Notes: a model not told the origin generated them from the letters alone. 64,000 nucleotides of DNA from Mactromeris polynyma (GCA_032209605.1 JASFXZ010000015.1:62001-126000); one strand, 5' to 3'; counted from the stretch's first letter, positions 1-13,800 are shown. Program-made: numbers and translations.

Positions 1-2621
1 ACTATCTAAGATACAGGATGACGATATATCACATGCCTGCTGGTCATCTGGTTGTTGCAGGTTGTACTCTGATTTATCTACCATTTTGTAAAGGCCTTTT
101 TTCTGCGGTTTTATAACGGCTGTAGTTTCTTGTCTTGTAGATACGGATTTGTTCTTCCTGTTATCACTAGATGGTGATGAACTTGTTGTAGATTTTGTTG
201 TAGATTTTATATGCTGTGTTTGTTTACCACTGATAGCATCTGTTGAAAATACAGTGTCTTGCTTGTCTGGTGGACTCAGCATTCCTAATGTTACAATGCT
301 TGATAAAAATGTCATGATACCAGTATTTCTTGTAAACTTCAGTTTAGTTGTTTGATCATGCGATAATTCTGAATGCAATTCTTCTCCTTGCGTTATCACA
401 CTTTGACTTAGTTTAGCACTTACAAATTTCTGACAGTCATTACTCTGATCAGACTCAATCTCTGATTTCAACCTAACCATTTCATCATGTAAGTCATGTA
501 TGTTTTGAGTTGTGTCATCCGTCTTCTTTTTTGTATCTTTTTGTCTAGCATCAAGGTCTGCCAGTGTTGTTTCTTCAATTTTGTCAATGATGTGATTTAT
601 TTCTTTCCGGTATTTCTGTATTTCTTGTTTACAGCTGGCTTTGCTTTTATCGAAGTTCTCATTTAAGTTATCATGTTTGGTCTTCAATTTTCTCATATCT
701 TTGATAGCTATAGTCAATTTATTATTGATTTGGTCCACTTGTTCTGTGGGGACACTTGACTGTATGTATTCTGGTATGTAGTGAATATCAGAGCATGACC
801 TAAAATAAAAGAATTTTCATTGAAATTAGTAAGATGTATTTATAATACAGTATAAACTGTCCACAACGACACCTGTTCATAACAAAATGATGACACGATT
901 AGTCTTAAAGGGTCGGAAATGGTTCCCTCAGGATATAGCAGATTGATGTTATCTACAGATGGTGTTACAAACAGCTTATACTGTAGTTAGATTAACTGAT
1001 TTCAAATTTAATATTAATCAATACCTAAAGATAGAGTCTTATTTTTGATAACATTTATTATCAATGATCGAGATTTATCATAGTACACATTTATATAGTT
1101 TAGCATTCACAATCACACAAAATAAATTATATTGAAATTAGTGGAATGTATTTATGATACAGTATAAACTGTCTGCAACGACGCCTGTTCCTAACAACCT
1201 GATAACATAATATTAGTGTTAATGTGGCCACAAACAGTCCGACATATCATAATCAATGCAATATTATAATAATATGTGTTAAGAAATGTACAATACTGGT
1301 ACATAGATCGGCTGTATAAAGCTGTATAAATCTTTTCATGTATTGCCTTTCACTATTGCTAAACAAATAATTTTCAGTGGTATGCAAAAATATCAAATTT
1401 CAAAGTATTCAATACACTGCAAAATTACTTCATGCGAGTATGTTATTCATATTGTTATGAATGGAATTACCCCTATGGATACAGTTACATGTACACATCT
1501 TTGTATGCCTTAAATGGTGAATATGATATCTATACTTTATTCATATCTTTCAAAGTTACCAAAGATTTGCTGGAGAAAATAGTGTTTAATGGATACAGAC
1601 AACCTGCTATTTTATAACGTTTGCTAATAATAGAATAATAATAAAAGGTAGGCGAGAAAGTAAATTTTAGTTTGAATTTTATTTTAAATTGGTTGTATAT
1701 AACCTGTAAATGAACTCTTTCTGATTGTTCCAGTAGTAAATTTGTTTGAGTCTGTAATATCACCTGTTTTCAATGCTATTTACTGGTTTATAAATAACAA
1801 TGGGTTGTCCTGATATGGCAGTCGGTTTCTTACGAATGCTTTGAAAATTACGGATGTGCATTATGGATGACCATGATTAGTGCATTCAAGCGGTTAAGTG
1901 ACATAAATCACTTCACATCAGCACCAAACAATGGATAACCCTCAGTTTGCACCTAACTGCTTAGTTAAATATTCTGCTCAATGTTTCAGGTAGAAATGAC
2001 AAAATTAATAAAACAATTATGAACTTCTGTTATGATATTAATGTTGATATGACATACACAAATAGACATATGCATACATAACTGAAATATGTTCCGTGAT
2101 ATGTTGGAGCATGATGTGGCACCTGGTTGTTCTACTGTTGAGTGGGTTTTGGGTTCGAGCCTACTATTGAGCATACACTTTTCCTTTGAATGTATGGATG
2201 CACTCTACACTGAGCAAAGAAAATTATAAGAGACAAAAGAAATATAACTTTCTTACTTGTGGTCCAGTAAAAAGCATGCGGAACAACCCACAATGTCCTC
2301 TTCCGCACAGTACATGTCAACAAGCTTAAGGCGATGTTTTTTACATATCTCTGTTGGTGCTGCAAGGTGTCTGGTTCCGAATAGACTCGGTGTTGGCGTT
2401 GTAGTCTTCGGGTCAATCAAAACATGATCCGACAACAACTTGAAATCATTATGATTTTCAACACACTTCACACAAAAATACTCACTACAATTCACACAGT
2501 ATTTTGTTGCTTCTCTATTATATTTCCTTTTATCACATGGAGTGCAGCAAAAATCAAATATAAAATCCCCACCATGAATTTGCGAATGAGTTAAATTTGC
2601 ACTGTCTTTCTTCGCTGCCAT
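1..2621 (-). CDS. B-box zinc-finger / coiled-coil (TRIM-like) protein, 5' part, continues off left edge
   Basis: Two exons are visible: 2257-2621 and 1-799. The donor GTAAGA at 2256 and the acceptor TTTTAG ending at 800 join in phase 2, giving ...FLLDHK-SCSDIHYIPEY. The start at 2621 was chosen for its purine at -3 and G at +4. Residues 24-66 form a first B-box (CxxC, YCxxC, FCxxC, two His). Residues 93-127 form a second (CKKH, YC, CSAC, DHKSC). No RING precedes them. Residues ~140-260 are Lys/Glu-rich and heptad-like, as expected for a coiled coil. A Ser/Thr/Lys-rich linker follows to residue 388 at the window edge. This resembles the large mollusc family of TRIM56/TRIM71-like proteins that lack a RING; some take part in innate immunity, but this gene's function is unknown. 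The C-terminal domain (NHL, for example) would lie outside the window. Confidence 0.8.
823..1215. repeat. Pair of ~80-bp direct repeats in TRIM-like intron 1
   Basis: The segments starting near 823 and 1133 both read TGAAATTAGT, then a variant of ATGTATTTATRATACAGTAT, then AAACTGTC and CAACGAC. They are about 310 bp apart and roughly 85% alike by eye. The core ACAGTATAAACTGT is itself nearly palindromic. The rest of the intron (800-2256) shows nothing I can name. Confidence 0.55.
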
Positions 2622-2928
2622 CTTGATCAAATGGTTTCGTTTGGTTATGCCCTTGATAAGGAAGTGTTTACAATTGTCACATGACTGTATATACATGTAG
2701 ATTACAAATGTAGGATAACTCATGATTAAATAACGCAATAATATCTGAAGAGTAACTTCCCTTTGAGGTAATTATTTTCACCCAATATCTCCTTGATTAT
2801 TCACCTTGCAAGCGTCTTGGCAATACATGATCAGAATTGCTGATGAAAAAATGTCACAGCCAAAAAAATGTTCTCAAAATGTCCCAGGACCTCCATTGGA
2901 ACAATCCATGGGAAAACCCTATTTTCTT

Positions 2929-3058
2929 AGTTTAAACTTATTTTTTTTACATCAATTGTGATACAAATTCTTAAAACTTATACTAATCACTCTCCATAAC
3001 CGCCAGTCCGTGGGATACTAATGTTACATCCCAATACCAGTTTTACTGCAAGCAGTCC
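2929..3058 (-). repeat. Fragment of tRNA-derived SINE (3' end), same family as 45123-45337
   Basis: Begins AGTTTAAACTTATTT and continues with a near match to ACATCAATTGTGATACAA and TACTAATCACTCT. This is the 3' end, in reverse orientation, of the complete SINE at 45123-45337. The tRNA-like head is not recognisable here. The rest of 2622-3317 shows no gene. Confidence 0.5.
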
Positions 3059-3317
3059 TTTTTAATGGTAATTTGGGGCTGATATGGGCCCCATTCCCCA
3101 AGGAAAAAGTATATATTTTCCTCCTACTAAGAGACTATTCCGGAATTTCCCTTCAGTAAAATAAGTTCAAGTTTGGTGATTTATGATGCAAATTTGCCCT
3201 ATCAATAGGAACTGCAATACGTCCCCAAAAACTGGCTGGTGGGTGATATTGTGTCTTTTTATGCATAATTATTCATCAAAACTACCAATTTACCTCCCTT
3301 TGCATCAAACATAACAG

Positions 3318-3891
3318 GAAGTCTCCCGACCAAGAAAGAAGCAACCACATCAGACGCTAAATTAAAAGTAAAAGATACTGCAGTCTCTGAGGACTCAGAC
3401 AATGTGAAAAACTCAATCTTTAATCATAAAGAAGAGAGGAGAAAACGTGCTGATAGTGAAAAATCTGAACAAACTGACAAAATTGAAAGTTCCAAGACAC
3501 CTGATCAAGTTAAAGGAAAGTTACCGAGACAAACTTTCAAAATATAAAGTGAAGGACGAGTCTAGTGACAAAATTGTTGAAAAGACGGAACAAATAGCTG
3601 ATGTAATTGAAGACAATAAAGCAGAAAAGTCAGAACAATTAAAAACAAAAGTTGAAAAGACAGACACAATTAAAAATAAAGTTGAAAAGACTGAAAGAGT
3701 GAGAAGTAATGACGTGAAAACCGATTGTGTAAAAGATAGTGTAAAAGATAAAGAGGAGAAAATCGACAATGTAAAAAATAAAGTTGATAAAACTGAAAAA
3801 AAACAGAAGTGATAAAGATGAAAATGAAAAACAAACAAAATCTGACAAACATTCTGAGAAATCCACATCATCACCAAACAAGGCAGACAAG
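3318..3891 (+). pseudogene. Lys/Glu-rich coding-like exon with two frame breaks
   Basis: An acceptor (CATAACAG, ending 3317) opens a frame reading SLPTKKEATTSDAKLKVKD and then many short E/K/T/D repeats such as VEKTE and NKVEKT. A donor AAG|GTAAGC closes it at 3891. The frame is broken twice: a stop at 3545-3547 is bypassed by changing frame near 3520-3540, and an A8 run near 3795-3803 shifts the frame so that a TGA follows in the old frame. Beyond it the new frame reads on as NRSDKDENEKQTKSDKHSEK to the donor. Either this is a decayed exon or the assembly carries indels. The protein is not recognised; it looks charged, disordered and repeat-rich. It does not obviously belong to the TRIM-like gene on the other strand. 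Confidence 0.4.
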
Positions 3892-4236
3892 GTAAGCAGT
3901 GTTTTTTTCCAAAATAAAACCTGGTAAGTATTGAAATAATGTTTGATCTTGAGTGAGATTAGCTGAACTGGTTTTGGTCCTTAATTCACGAGTGGAATGG
4001 AATCCCCGCCAACGTGGTAATACGTTACGTCAGGTCAATGCGGTCAAGAATACTTGCGTTGATTCGTAGGAGAGGAGGACATAACAGATACTGATATCAG
4101 AGAAGTGTGCAACTTTTACTTTTCACCCATACGTTACCACTATGTAATACTTATGTACATATTATTGTGTATGACAGATTTAAAAATAAAACTTTGTGTT
4201 TGTATAGTATGAATATATTTTGTTTTTGTATTTTAG

Positions 4237-4431
4237 GTTTATATTTGTAACCATGTCATGTCGAGGAGAGTACCGAACATCGTTGTGTCTGTAGACCGCC
4301 AGAAGCAAAACTTAAACTATATAATTAGACCCAAAGATAAAGAATGTCTCAGAAGAAGCAAAATAAAAACTATATATATAGAGTACATGATTTTATTGCA
4401 AAATGTATCTGAAATGTCAACATTACTATAA
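4237..4431 (+). CDS. Possible following exon of the Lys/Glu-rich stretch
   Basis: The acceptor TTTTGTATTTTAG ends at 4236. From 4237 the phase left by the 3891 donor stays open for 64 codons (VYICNHVMSRRVPNIVVSVD...) to a TAA at 4429-4431. Support is splice phase and openness only. The composition is AT-rich and the residues match no family I know, so this could be chance. Confidence 0.2.
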   Translation, partial: VYICNHVMSRRVPNIVVSVDRQKQNLNYIIRPKDKECLRRSKIKTIYIEYMILLQNVSEMSTLL

Positions 4432-4807
4432 TCTGTACAAAGGAGATGTCATAATTTGTATACAAACTAAATACAAACATTTTGTATAAACAATAATTCA
4501 ATAACATAACAAAAATATAGAAATAAACACGGTGATAAAATTATCAAAGTGTGGCTGGCATTTGGGTCATTTATGTTGTCTGGACAACACAAACAATATA
4601 GAAAAAACTGAGAATTTCTATTCAACTGGCAAGAGTTCAAGAAGGATATGTCCAGTAACCGTTTGTTTCTATTATAACATACAGCACACTATTTTGACAT
4701 TAACTTAAAGCAGCAAATTAGTATTTAAATTGTTCCACAAGTGTATGACAAAACTTCTATCAGTGAGCAAGAATATATTTTCAGATTTTTACATTTTCTA
4801 ACAAATA

Positions 4808-4985
4808 CAGTAAAACCTCATTTAAAGACCACATCAATAATAAAACCATCTCAAAATAAAGAACACAATTTTTAAGTCCCTTTTCAATGGTTTGCTCTTT
4901 ATCTAGCCTCAATATTAAGATCACCTCGATAACAATACCAGTTTTCCAGGGTTCCAACCTAGGTCTTATTATTGAGGTTTTACTG
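4808..4985. repeat. MITE family A (CAGTAAAACCTC ends)
   Basis: Starts CAGTAAAACCTCATTTAAAG and ends TATTGAGGTTTTACTG, so the ends are inverted copies. The inside carries the family's marks: AAGACCAC, a TTAAGTCC...GTTTGCTCTTTAT block, and GACCAGTTTTCCAGGG. A TA lies before the 5' end. CAGT ends with TA flanks are what pogo/Tigger-type (Tc1-mariner) non-autonomous elements show; the assignment is an inference. Confidence 0.75.
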
Positions 4986-6655
4986 CATATTTTTCTAGTG
5001 TATTTTTTTTTTATATCGAAAGTATTAACATTTGAAATCTAATTTGCTATCTATTGCAATTCAAATATTAAGAACAAAATTGAAAAGTAAAGAAAATGAT
5101 GTTGCATCTGAAATGCTTCACTCAAATGTACGAAGTCTTCTGTTCTTCAAAATTTATTGGAAAGAAACATTCAACATTCTCGTGTTCATTTAATTCTACA
5201 AATCAAAATAAGCAACCAACCACACTTCGGAGAGAGCCCTTAAATTGTGACATCAAATTTTCATCACAAAATACTTAACTCATAACCACCGTCACTAACA
5301 CAAAACACAATTCTTTCGTGGAAGAATCCATTCTATAAATAGATTATTCAATCAGAAGATTTTCACAGCTTCATACACGATTATTTTTAAATAGGAGGTC
5401 CATGAATAATTTACTTCGACTTAGCATAAAGGTACCAATCTTCATACAATAGACAAAATGATGGCATACAAATGTAATAGATTGAAGAGATCAGAGTTAT
5501 ACATATAAAATAACGTAATTAGTAGGGCTATCATTTATTCAAAATTTTGCATAATATTGATATATTGAAAGGCAAACATCAACGATATATCGTTAATGTT
5601 TTTAAATTCCTTTTTCATAACTCCTATTTTTCTCTATGTATGCCCTGCATAATTAAATAGTATCATGCAGTAACAATTATTAACTCTTTTGAATCCCTTT
5701 AGGTCCAATTTCTTAGGTCCAATAAGGTAACATTTTACATGCAAATATTTTTTTTATCTGGCCTTAAAAATCAAATTATAAATTCGGGTCAAAAGAGCTT
5801 ACCCGCCATTTTGTATTTAAGAATCTTCACTACATTATGACAAATTGATTTGAAACAATGAAAGTTACGTTGACGGGTTTACAAATTCTGTTGATAATAC
5901 TTTTCATTTGAATCATGTTATAGCTTTCTGCAATCAATATGAACGGAAGATTTTTTGAACCGATGCCAAATGGTCCTGGCCGGTTATCGGTTTTGACTAG
6001 TATACATAATGTTGATTTGACCAGTAAAGTATTTCTCTGAATTCAACAATACATATACATATATATGTTCCATCACCGTTGAAATTATACGTTTAGAAAT
6101 TAGTGATATAGCCAGTACGAGCGTCAGATCATTGAAGTTTCCTACAGTCTTGTGATTGAGGCCACTAATTCTACATTTTCTTCAGACATTCAAGAAAAAC
6201 CGACCGATAGGTCAGATAAAAATTAAAAAAGTTCTCTTTTTCTCGAATGATCGGAGAAAGTGTGGCATTACAGAGCAAAATTTGTTTACAACGAGAAACT
6301 TGAATAATCTGAAACTTGTACATCCGTATTTTATACAAGTTTAATTTAATTGCAAATAAGCAGGTTTTTTTAACACAATCCATTGTTTGTTTACAATGCC
6401 GTAAATACGGTATATTTATGCGGTGGCCACAGTGAACATAGAAACTAAGCATATTTGTAGATAAAGACAGCAATATTTCTAACAAAATCACTGACAAAAA
6501 GATTTGACAACAAGTTAAAACTCGGAAAGACTACAATGAAGGTGTATTCTTTGAGTAACCCGAACTTAATTAATACACAATTTAATAGCAGATACTGGCC
6601 TGTAATACATTTCACAAAGACAAGTTCTAGAAGACCAACACAAGGCCTGTACTAC
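4986..6655. other. Intergenic stretch without recognised feature
   Basis: AT-rich sequence. I see no open frame with family features and no clear repeat. The short open frames here (such as 5096-5278 and 6171-6497) have AT-driven composition and no splice or motif support. Confidence 0.5.
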
Positions 6656-6853
6656 TATACAAGGGATTCCACAAAGGGCAGAATCTCAAGGGTCATTTTG
6701 ATAAATTTTTACTGAATTTTACCATTTTATAGCCAAAATACCTATAATTTAGAGAACAATTGACCCTTCAACCAGAATCATTGGGGTCATTCCCTTAATT
6801 CCAAGGGCCAAAGGGTCAACTCAAGGGTCAAATGGAACTTCTGCTATACCATA
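6656..6853. repeat. MITE family B (GGGTTCCA ends)
   Basis: Runs from AAGGGATTCCACAAAGGGCA, through TCTCAAGGGTCATTTTGATA and CATTTTATAGCCAAAATACC, to GGGTCAACTCAAGGGTCAAATGGAA. The same order of blocks recurs at 27640, 28680, 29757, 36191 and 37769. The terminal TTCCA / TGGAA segments are inverted. Confidence 0.6.
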
Positions 6854-7081
6854 TAATGTAGGTTACAACTTTGAAACCAATGTCAATAGCAACAAACAAT
6901 TTCCGATTATTATGGAAAACTTCCATAGTTCTGGATAGAGGATTACAAACGTTACTGAAAACTTACGTACAGTTTGTACAAGAAAATGGATGATCACATA
7001 GTGATCAGAACTCATACACTTTTGTAATTAATTTCACATAAACTCTGCCAAGTATAATAAACACATGTAAACCTTTTCATA

Positions 7082-7640
7082 TTGTACCACACTTATTGGT
7101 CAATAAAGATAAGCCTTCATAAATGCACAAGAATAATTGGTCAACTGAGACACACCTTAACAGGGCCACAATTATTGGTTAAAAGAAACACACCTCTTAA
7201 CAAATGCACCATAATTATTGGTAAAAAGAGAAACACCTTCACAAATGCACCATAATTATTGGTCAACGGAGACACGCCTTCATTAATGCACCCCTATTAT
7301 TAGTCAACAGAGCCACACCTTCATAAATGTATCAAAAATTATTGATCAACATGGTCACACTTATTCATAAAATGACCATAATTATTGGTCAATATATAAA
7401 CATCTATATAAATGCACGGCTATCATTGGTCATTAGAGAAACAATTTCATAAATACTCCACACTTATTGGTCAACATAGAAACACCTTCATAAATGTACA
7501 AAAATTATTGATCAATATGGTCACAGACCTTCATAAATGCACCAATATTACTGGTCATACGAGGCACACCTACATAAATGCATAACAGTCATTGGTCAAT
7601 AAAGACACACCTTTAGAAATGATCAACATGGTCACATAAA
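7082..7640. repeat. Degenerate ~57-bp tandem array with ATTATTGGTCAA core
   Basis: About ten diverged units, each built as CACACCTTCATAAATGCAC followed by CATAATTATTGGTCAA and a short AGAGA-type spacer. The array lies just downstream (3' side) of the minus-strand tetraspan gene. On the minus strand each unit holds TTGACCAATAAT, a CCAAT-box-like word. That could be coincidence of the repeat unit; no regulatory role is shown. Confidence 0.7.
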
Positions 7641-7881
7641 CAACCAAGAAACGAATAAAGAAATATCTTGAACCATAGATCACACTTCGTTAACATTCTG
7701 TAAGCACATACTATGTTCATGATTTAACAATTTAGTGCAAATTCTGCAGATTTCTAAAAAGATCCGAAATATAAAAAAAATATTTAAATAATATCTTAGT
7801 GAATAGTAATTTCATATCGATAATAACTGTAAATATGATACACAAATTTAACAATCACATGTAATAGACTGTGCTGATTTT

Positions 7882-10800
7882 TTAAACTCCAGTCTCAGCA
7901 TAAGACTCAGTCTCTTTATCAACGCCTTTATCAATCCCATCAGGCTTTGGTCTTAAGTTCTGATTGGCTGAAAAAGATGTCACATGATCTGATACTGTCA
8001 CCTGATTGGTTGGATCAGAAATATTTTGAACAACTGCATCATTTTCAGGAAGAGTCATTTTCATATATCCAGTATCTGTCTCACTGACAGCAGTGACAGT
8101 CATGTGACCAGTTTCTGGATTCTGACTGGCTGGTTCAAAATCATTAATTTCCTGATAATCATGTTTTTGATGTGGCTGATTTTGCTGATTAGCATTTCTG
8201 CTATCCGTTTGAACTTGGATGACATCGGGGCAATTTTTCGGATAATTTTGACCCGACCACTGAGAAGTTTCCCTGCCTTTGTAAATGTTTGCATTATCGA
8301 GAAATACATCATCGTCTGCCTGATCCACGTCAAGGTCGTTCAACTTTATACATGGAATTCGATTCAAATTTGATGCGTGTACATTTCCAACACTATCTGC
8401 TGCTTGGTTTCGATAGCAACCACTAGAATCATTCATAAAATCCATATTAGCGTGAACGTTAGAAACAGGGTAACTATTCTTGTGATTTGGCGTACTTTTC
8501 TGCTGCGATTTCATCTTTGCAGTCATGTGATCGTCACAACCGGACGACGAGATTAGATACGGAGTAACGTTAGCACAACTAATCCCTTGAGAATTAACAG
8601 AATAACTATTTGATGGACTGGGACCCGAACTTTGAGGTAGCGACTCGTGAACACTTTGAGACGAATCATACACATCTTCGTAATCGTTATACTTAGCATC
8701 GGGAGCTATCTGACCAGCAAATGCGTGTTGCCCGCTCATGTCATACATGACCTGTTTTGTAATATTTTCATTATAATCCGACATCGAATTCTGCTGTGAA
8801 ATGTTTCTACTACTGTCCGAGCTTGACGATACGGCAACTTGCTGGATTGGAGAAACATCTTGTCGGCGTACATTACAAATTGATGAATAATAGTCTTCCG
8901 GCACAATACATTGTTTTACTTTACTCTTTGCAGGGCTGCTATAAATAACTTCCTGACCTTGAGGAATTGAATGATGACCTTGACTTCTGACCTTATTGTC
9001 AGAACTTGGGTATGTTGGATTTCTTTTATAACTCACTAAATTGTCACTAATTATTTCGGAATTTCCATAGATGTTAGCATCTGCAATTCCTACACCATGT
9101 TTGGAACTATTTTCAATTCGTTGACTTACAACAGAAAAAATAGTTCCTCCAGACTCAGAAGGGAGAGGGTTTTCAATGTCCGTTTTCACTTTACGCTTTG
9201 GCATACTATACATGTCGTCTGGATTGGAAGATAGCGATGACGTCACCGACGTATTACAAGACGATACATACTCGCGATATGAGGGGGGACCAGAGTATGG
9301 CGGAAGATTTTCGGCTGGGCCCGAATTACTCGCATTCATTATAAAATTACCATTTACAGGAATCTGCTTCATAGCTTGTTGATTCCTCTTTGAATAAGGA
9401 ATAGCATCCTGCTGTCCACCTTCTGTCAAGATAAACTGTTTCGGGTTCATGCTAAAATTGTCCCGAATGGCGTACTCAGCATAATCAGTGCTTTGCTTGT
9501 GCTTTGACAAAGATTCACGACTACTGGCAATCTTATCGCTCACTACTGATGGACTGCGAGACTTGCTGTTCCTATCCACAATATGAAATGCTGAACTACC
9601 ACGATGTATAGGTTGCCGTGGTAACTGCCGGTCGACATTTCCCTGCCGCGATATAGGCTGAGGAGGAAGCTGATTATGAGAACCTCGATGTAAAGGTCTC
9701 GGCGGTAAACAATTCTCCTGAGTCGACGAGCGTGATTTAGGTTTACTGGAACTATTACTCAACATGCTGTCAGAGTAGGTTACAAAATGTACACTTTCGG
9801 TGGGACTATTTTCAAACTGCGAATGAATATATGGGTTATAAGGCTGAGGATTATTTTGTTGCAATTTACTGATTTGCTGAGAATGTAAGTAACTCCCTGA
9901 TTCAAAATTCTGTGCTTTACCTCCAAATTGTTTCCCTCCAACAACGTCAAAATTTTTCTCGCTAGACTCTGAAGTCCGTCTAGAACTATTTTCACTGCTT
10001 ACACCCTGAGTTAACGATGAATGTCTACCCCTTCTTTGCGAATAGATATATGAGTCAGCTTGATCCCTTGCAACACGATTGGCCCGCCTCGGTTGTGGAG
10101 TATGAGATCGAATTTTCTGAGGTATTGAAGGTCTCTGGGAAACTGGTTGCGGCGTGATCGCACGACGGGAACCAGTCACGCCGTTTATAGTATTGTTAGC
10201 TTGTTGTTCACTGTTTTCCTGCAGATATCTCATCTGCAGATTAAGTATAAGTAAAAGTTGCTCCGTATCTAAGGTATGTACGGTTGCCGCGCGTTTCCCT
10301 TTTCGGCGATGGTCCTTCAACTTTCCTTTCTTTTTTGCAGGGAATGGATCGGTACCAAAGTTTCTGTGGAGATCTCGACTGTCATTTCCCGAAGATTCCA
10401 ATGAGTCACAAGACTTACTTAACCTTTTTGATGCAGAGAAACTATATCGCCTACTGGCCCCTATTTCACGATCAGGGGTCTTAGACAATCTCTGTCTTAC
10501 AGTCACATCCCTATCAGGCGTTTTATTTATTTTATATCGATTTGCTAAACTCTCCTTCCCAAGGTCACCTGGTCCCGGAGTCCTTGACCTTTGACCTTGA
10601 TAATTCTGAAAAGTGGACCCACTTCCTGTTGTAACAGTTGTAGCAAGCTGTGTATCAACTTGTGAGGTGCTCTGCACCTGTGTTCTAGCTTTCAGAACCC
10701 CTACGGTGGGTTTTGAACCTACCGTGGGATCAGGCAAGGTCGTGACCTCTACACCAGTCTCGGTTTCACTGTCAGATTGCTCTTGAGAAGAATGACCACT

Positions 10801-13800
10801 GACTGTGTATACTTCATCATAAGACTCATCCTGAAATGTAAGCAAAAGTAATGAAATTCTACAAAAAGATATAGATAAGTCCCAACACAGGGAGCCACTT
10901 GGTGATTAGGCATATTGTTGCATGTAACATGTTTCCATGTGCAGTAAAATTACTTTTGTACAGGCATATACTGGCATTGTCATTTCATCAATTTACATTA
11001 ATTATTCAAATAGCCAGCTCAAATCACTATCTAAAAGTAATTTAAATTTACATAGTGTCCATTTTAATGCAATTTAATTGTTGACATTGAACTAAATCTT
11101 TTTAAGGTAATAGCTAAAACATAGGCATACGGACAAAGATTATCCTCAGACAGATCATGCAATATACTTTAATCTTGTTTTTAAATACTTTATAATAATA
11201 GGAAACAAACTATGAGATGTTCGACCAATGAAAACATGTTTTGGAAAATATTGACCAATAAACATCGGGTACACATTTATGGTACTCTCAACTAATTTTG
11301 AATTGACAGGACATGCCTCTATTTGGGGGACATATAAGGGCAGCGGGAACCTTCATGAACTTGTTAAGGCCAATACTAAAATATTGTTTGTTTCCCCTCC
11401 CACGACCGACCGTTGAAAATTACCCCTACCGTAAATATTTTATTGAGGTTAGCAAAAATTACCGGGTACGAATATTCCCGCGGTACAATAGCTATTGGGT
11501 ACGAAACACTGGAATCGCTGGCACAAGTCAGTTGAGTAGCCACATTATCAATAAATCTATGAAGCAGGGATAAATAGATTTTAGCTTCAAGTATCATATT
11601 TTTACTTACCCTAATGAAGATAAATCTATTAAGATGTTAAACATATACAGAACACATTTTAAGCTTGTGAGAAAAAAAATAATGAAAAAAAAATATCTGC
11701 CCTACCTACCTACCCTACCCTACCCTGGTGGGCTAGGGTCGCGGGAGGGGAAACAAACATATCTTTAATGTAGGCCTAACATGTTCGATACAATGATATA
11801 GAATACAAACCCCATGAAATCTTTGTTTGATTGTTTCGGCTCGTAACGACAGCAGCGCCAACAAAGCACAGCCGACACACAGTAGAAACACAATACCATA
11901 CACAACGACCAGCGTTAACAATAACTGTGGCAGTTGTTCTTCAATATCTGAGCAACTTGATACATCCTCGAAATCATATTTTGTGTCGTCTGCAATAATA
12001 AAAGTAAAACAGAGTTAGAAGCTGTAAGGCCATGTTGTTTTATATTTTTGTTAAGTGTCCGTCCGTGTGCGCCTAGGATTTGAGCTCTTTGAAACTTCGT
12101 TCAAGTAAACTGGCACTATTCAGCAAACTCCGCCCAGTGTGCCACTTTCCTTACCTGTATTGTTTTGTAATCAATCAAACCATTAGAATAAAGTGCATGT
12201 AATCCTTCACATAGATTTAACAATCCCAATACAGGGTTTGTAAAGCTGCTTTTATAGCCGTTATTCGGCTATATTCCCAATGCCAAAAAGTTTATATTTT
12301 TCCCAATTTGTATGTAACAAATTCCAAATAAATCTGAAAAAAAAGCTTTGATTCAATTAAGCCAAAAATTGACAAAGTAAGAGACTTTTCTCTCACTGGC
12401 TAAGGAAATCGACACTGATGAAAATTTCAAGGTTAAGGATTTCCTTATCTTTAACTTAAGGAAAAGAAAATAAGGATAACGACAAACCTAAAGATGTTTT
12501 CACGAATACCACTCAAACACTAGAAACTTGTTTAAAGTCCTATATAAATCCGTTTAAAGAACAATCTAACATCACTACAAAGAGACCAATACAAGCATAC
12601 ACTGTATTTATCCATATACAGAACCTGCATTGCGTAAACAGTGAATGAAAAACAATCCAAAATCAATTATTGTACAGCTAAGGCCGTAGTTAAATAAATG
12701 TTTGTTTGCTATAACCGTACCTACTCATGAAAATGGCCCCTAGTTAATACCATGCTCATTAACTGCTGGTAATAATTTTGTAAATAGACATTTAATTATT
12801 ATAATGGGGCACATCTGTGATGTAATGGGGCATTTCTTTAGGATCTAACAATTAGTGTTATTTTGTGTATTTCTATCCGAAACAGAGGCATAGAAAGGCG
12901 TATCTATACATCGGCCTACAGCAGTTAGTCTGTGTGTTATATTTACAATTTAACACCATCTGTGATACTGAGATGCAGGTGTCTTCATGTAAAATGAATA
13001 GATCAATTTTTTAACGTTGTATGTCTTTTCATCTTTTGTGAATTGTATTTTTTTTAAAGCTTGTTGATTTCCAAAGAAAAAGTTGAGTTTGCCCCTCGTT
13101 TTTATTTACATCAATAAAGTACATGTGCATTTCTTACACAGTAATATTGCATGTTCAATATTTGCAAATTTATGTTTGTATTATTACGTATTCCCTTCAA
13201 ATATTTTGCAATAATTATTTAACTAAACATTCCAGCAACTTTGAAACCTTGCTCTTGTCTTAATTTTGATCGTTTTCAAGCGAACAAATACCAATTTCAG
13301 TTGAAAAATAAAATCCCAGAAATTTCGTCAGCAAATGGGACGGAGCAACCAGGAAATATATTCACTTCGGCCTGATTGGCTTCCTACAACAGCTGTTGGT
13401 TTAATGAAGATTCTGCCATCTTTTCTAAATTATTCATTAACTAATTGCCCCCCAGTATAATCACTATTATAGATTTATTGTTACTTGCTTTATCGGGAGT
13501 CAGTGAAAGATAAAGGAAGAAATCAATATTATGTAATCCCAGTATTGCGTGTGAGAGACCGCCATTACTCAAAGACAAGAGAAAGTTGATGCACTGTAAC
13601 TGGAAAAATGTTAAGTCAAATAATTATTGTAAAATATTTAGAAGGGAATGTGTAGAAAAATTAGCACAAAAGTGACATAATAACACTAACAGAATCTTGC
13701 AAAAATATTAAAAATGCAATAAAACTGTGTAAGAAATGCATATATAAATTATTGATGTTAATAAAAACGAAGGAATAAACAGCCTTAAATAAAAATAGAA

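Noticed and set aside
1432..1763. Two overlapping short open frames in TRIM-like intron 1
   Set aside because: AT-driven composition, opposite strands, no motif and no matching splice phase.
3521..3890. Phe/Leu/Ser-rich minus-strand membrane proteins
   Set aside because: Antisense of the Lys/Glu-rich stretch, whose plus-strand frame has splice sites and a protein-like repeat.
11313..11597. Short proteins around 11.3-11.6 kb
   Set aside because: They lie within a TIR element and differ only by strand; no family features.
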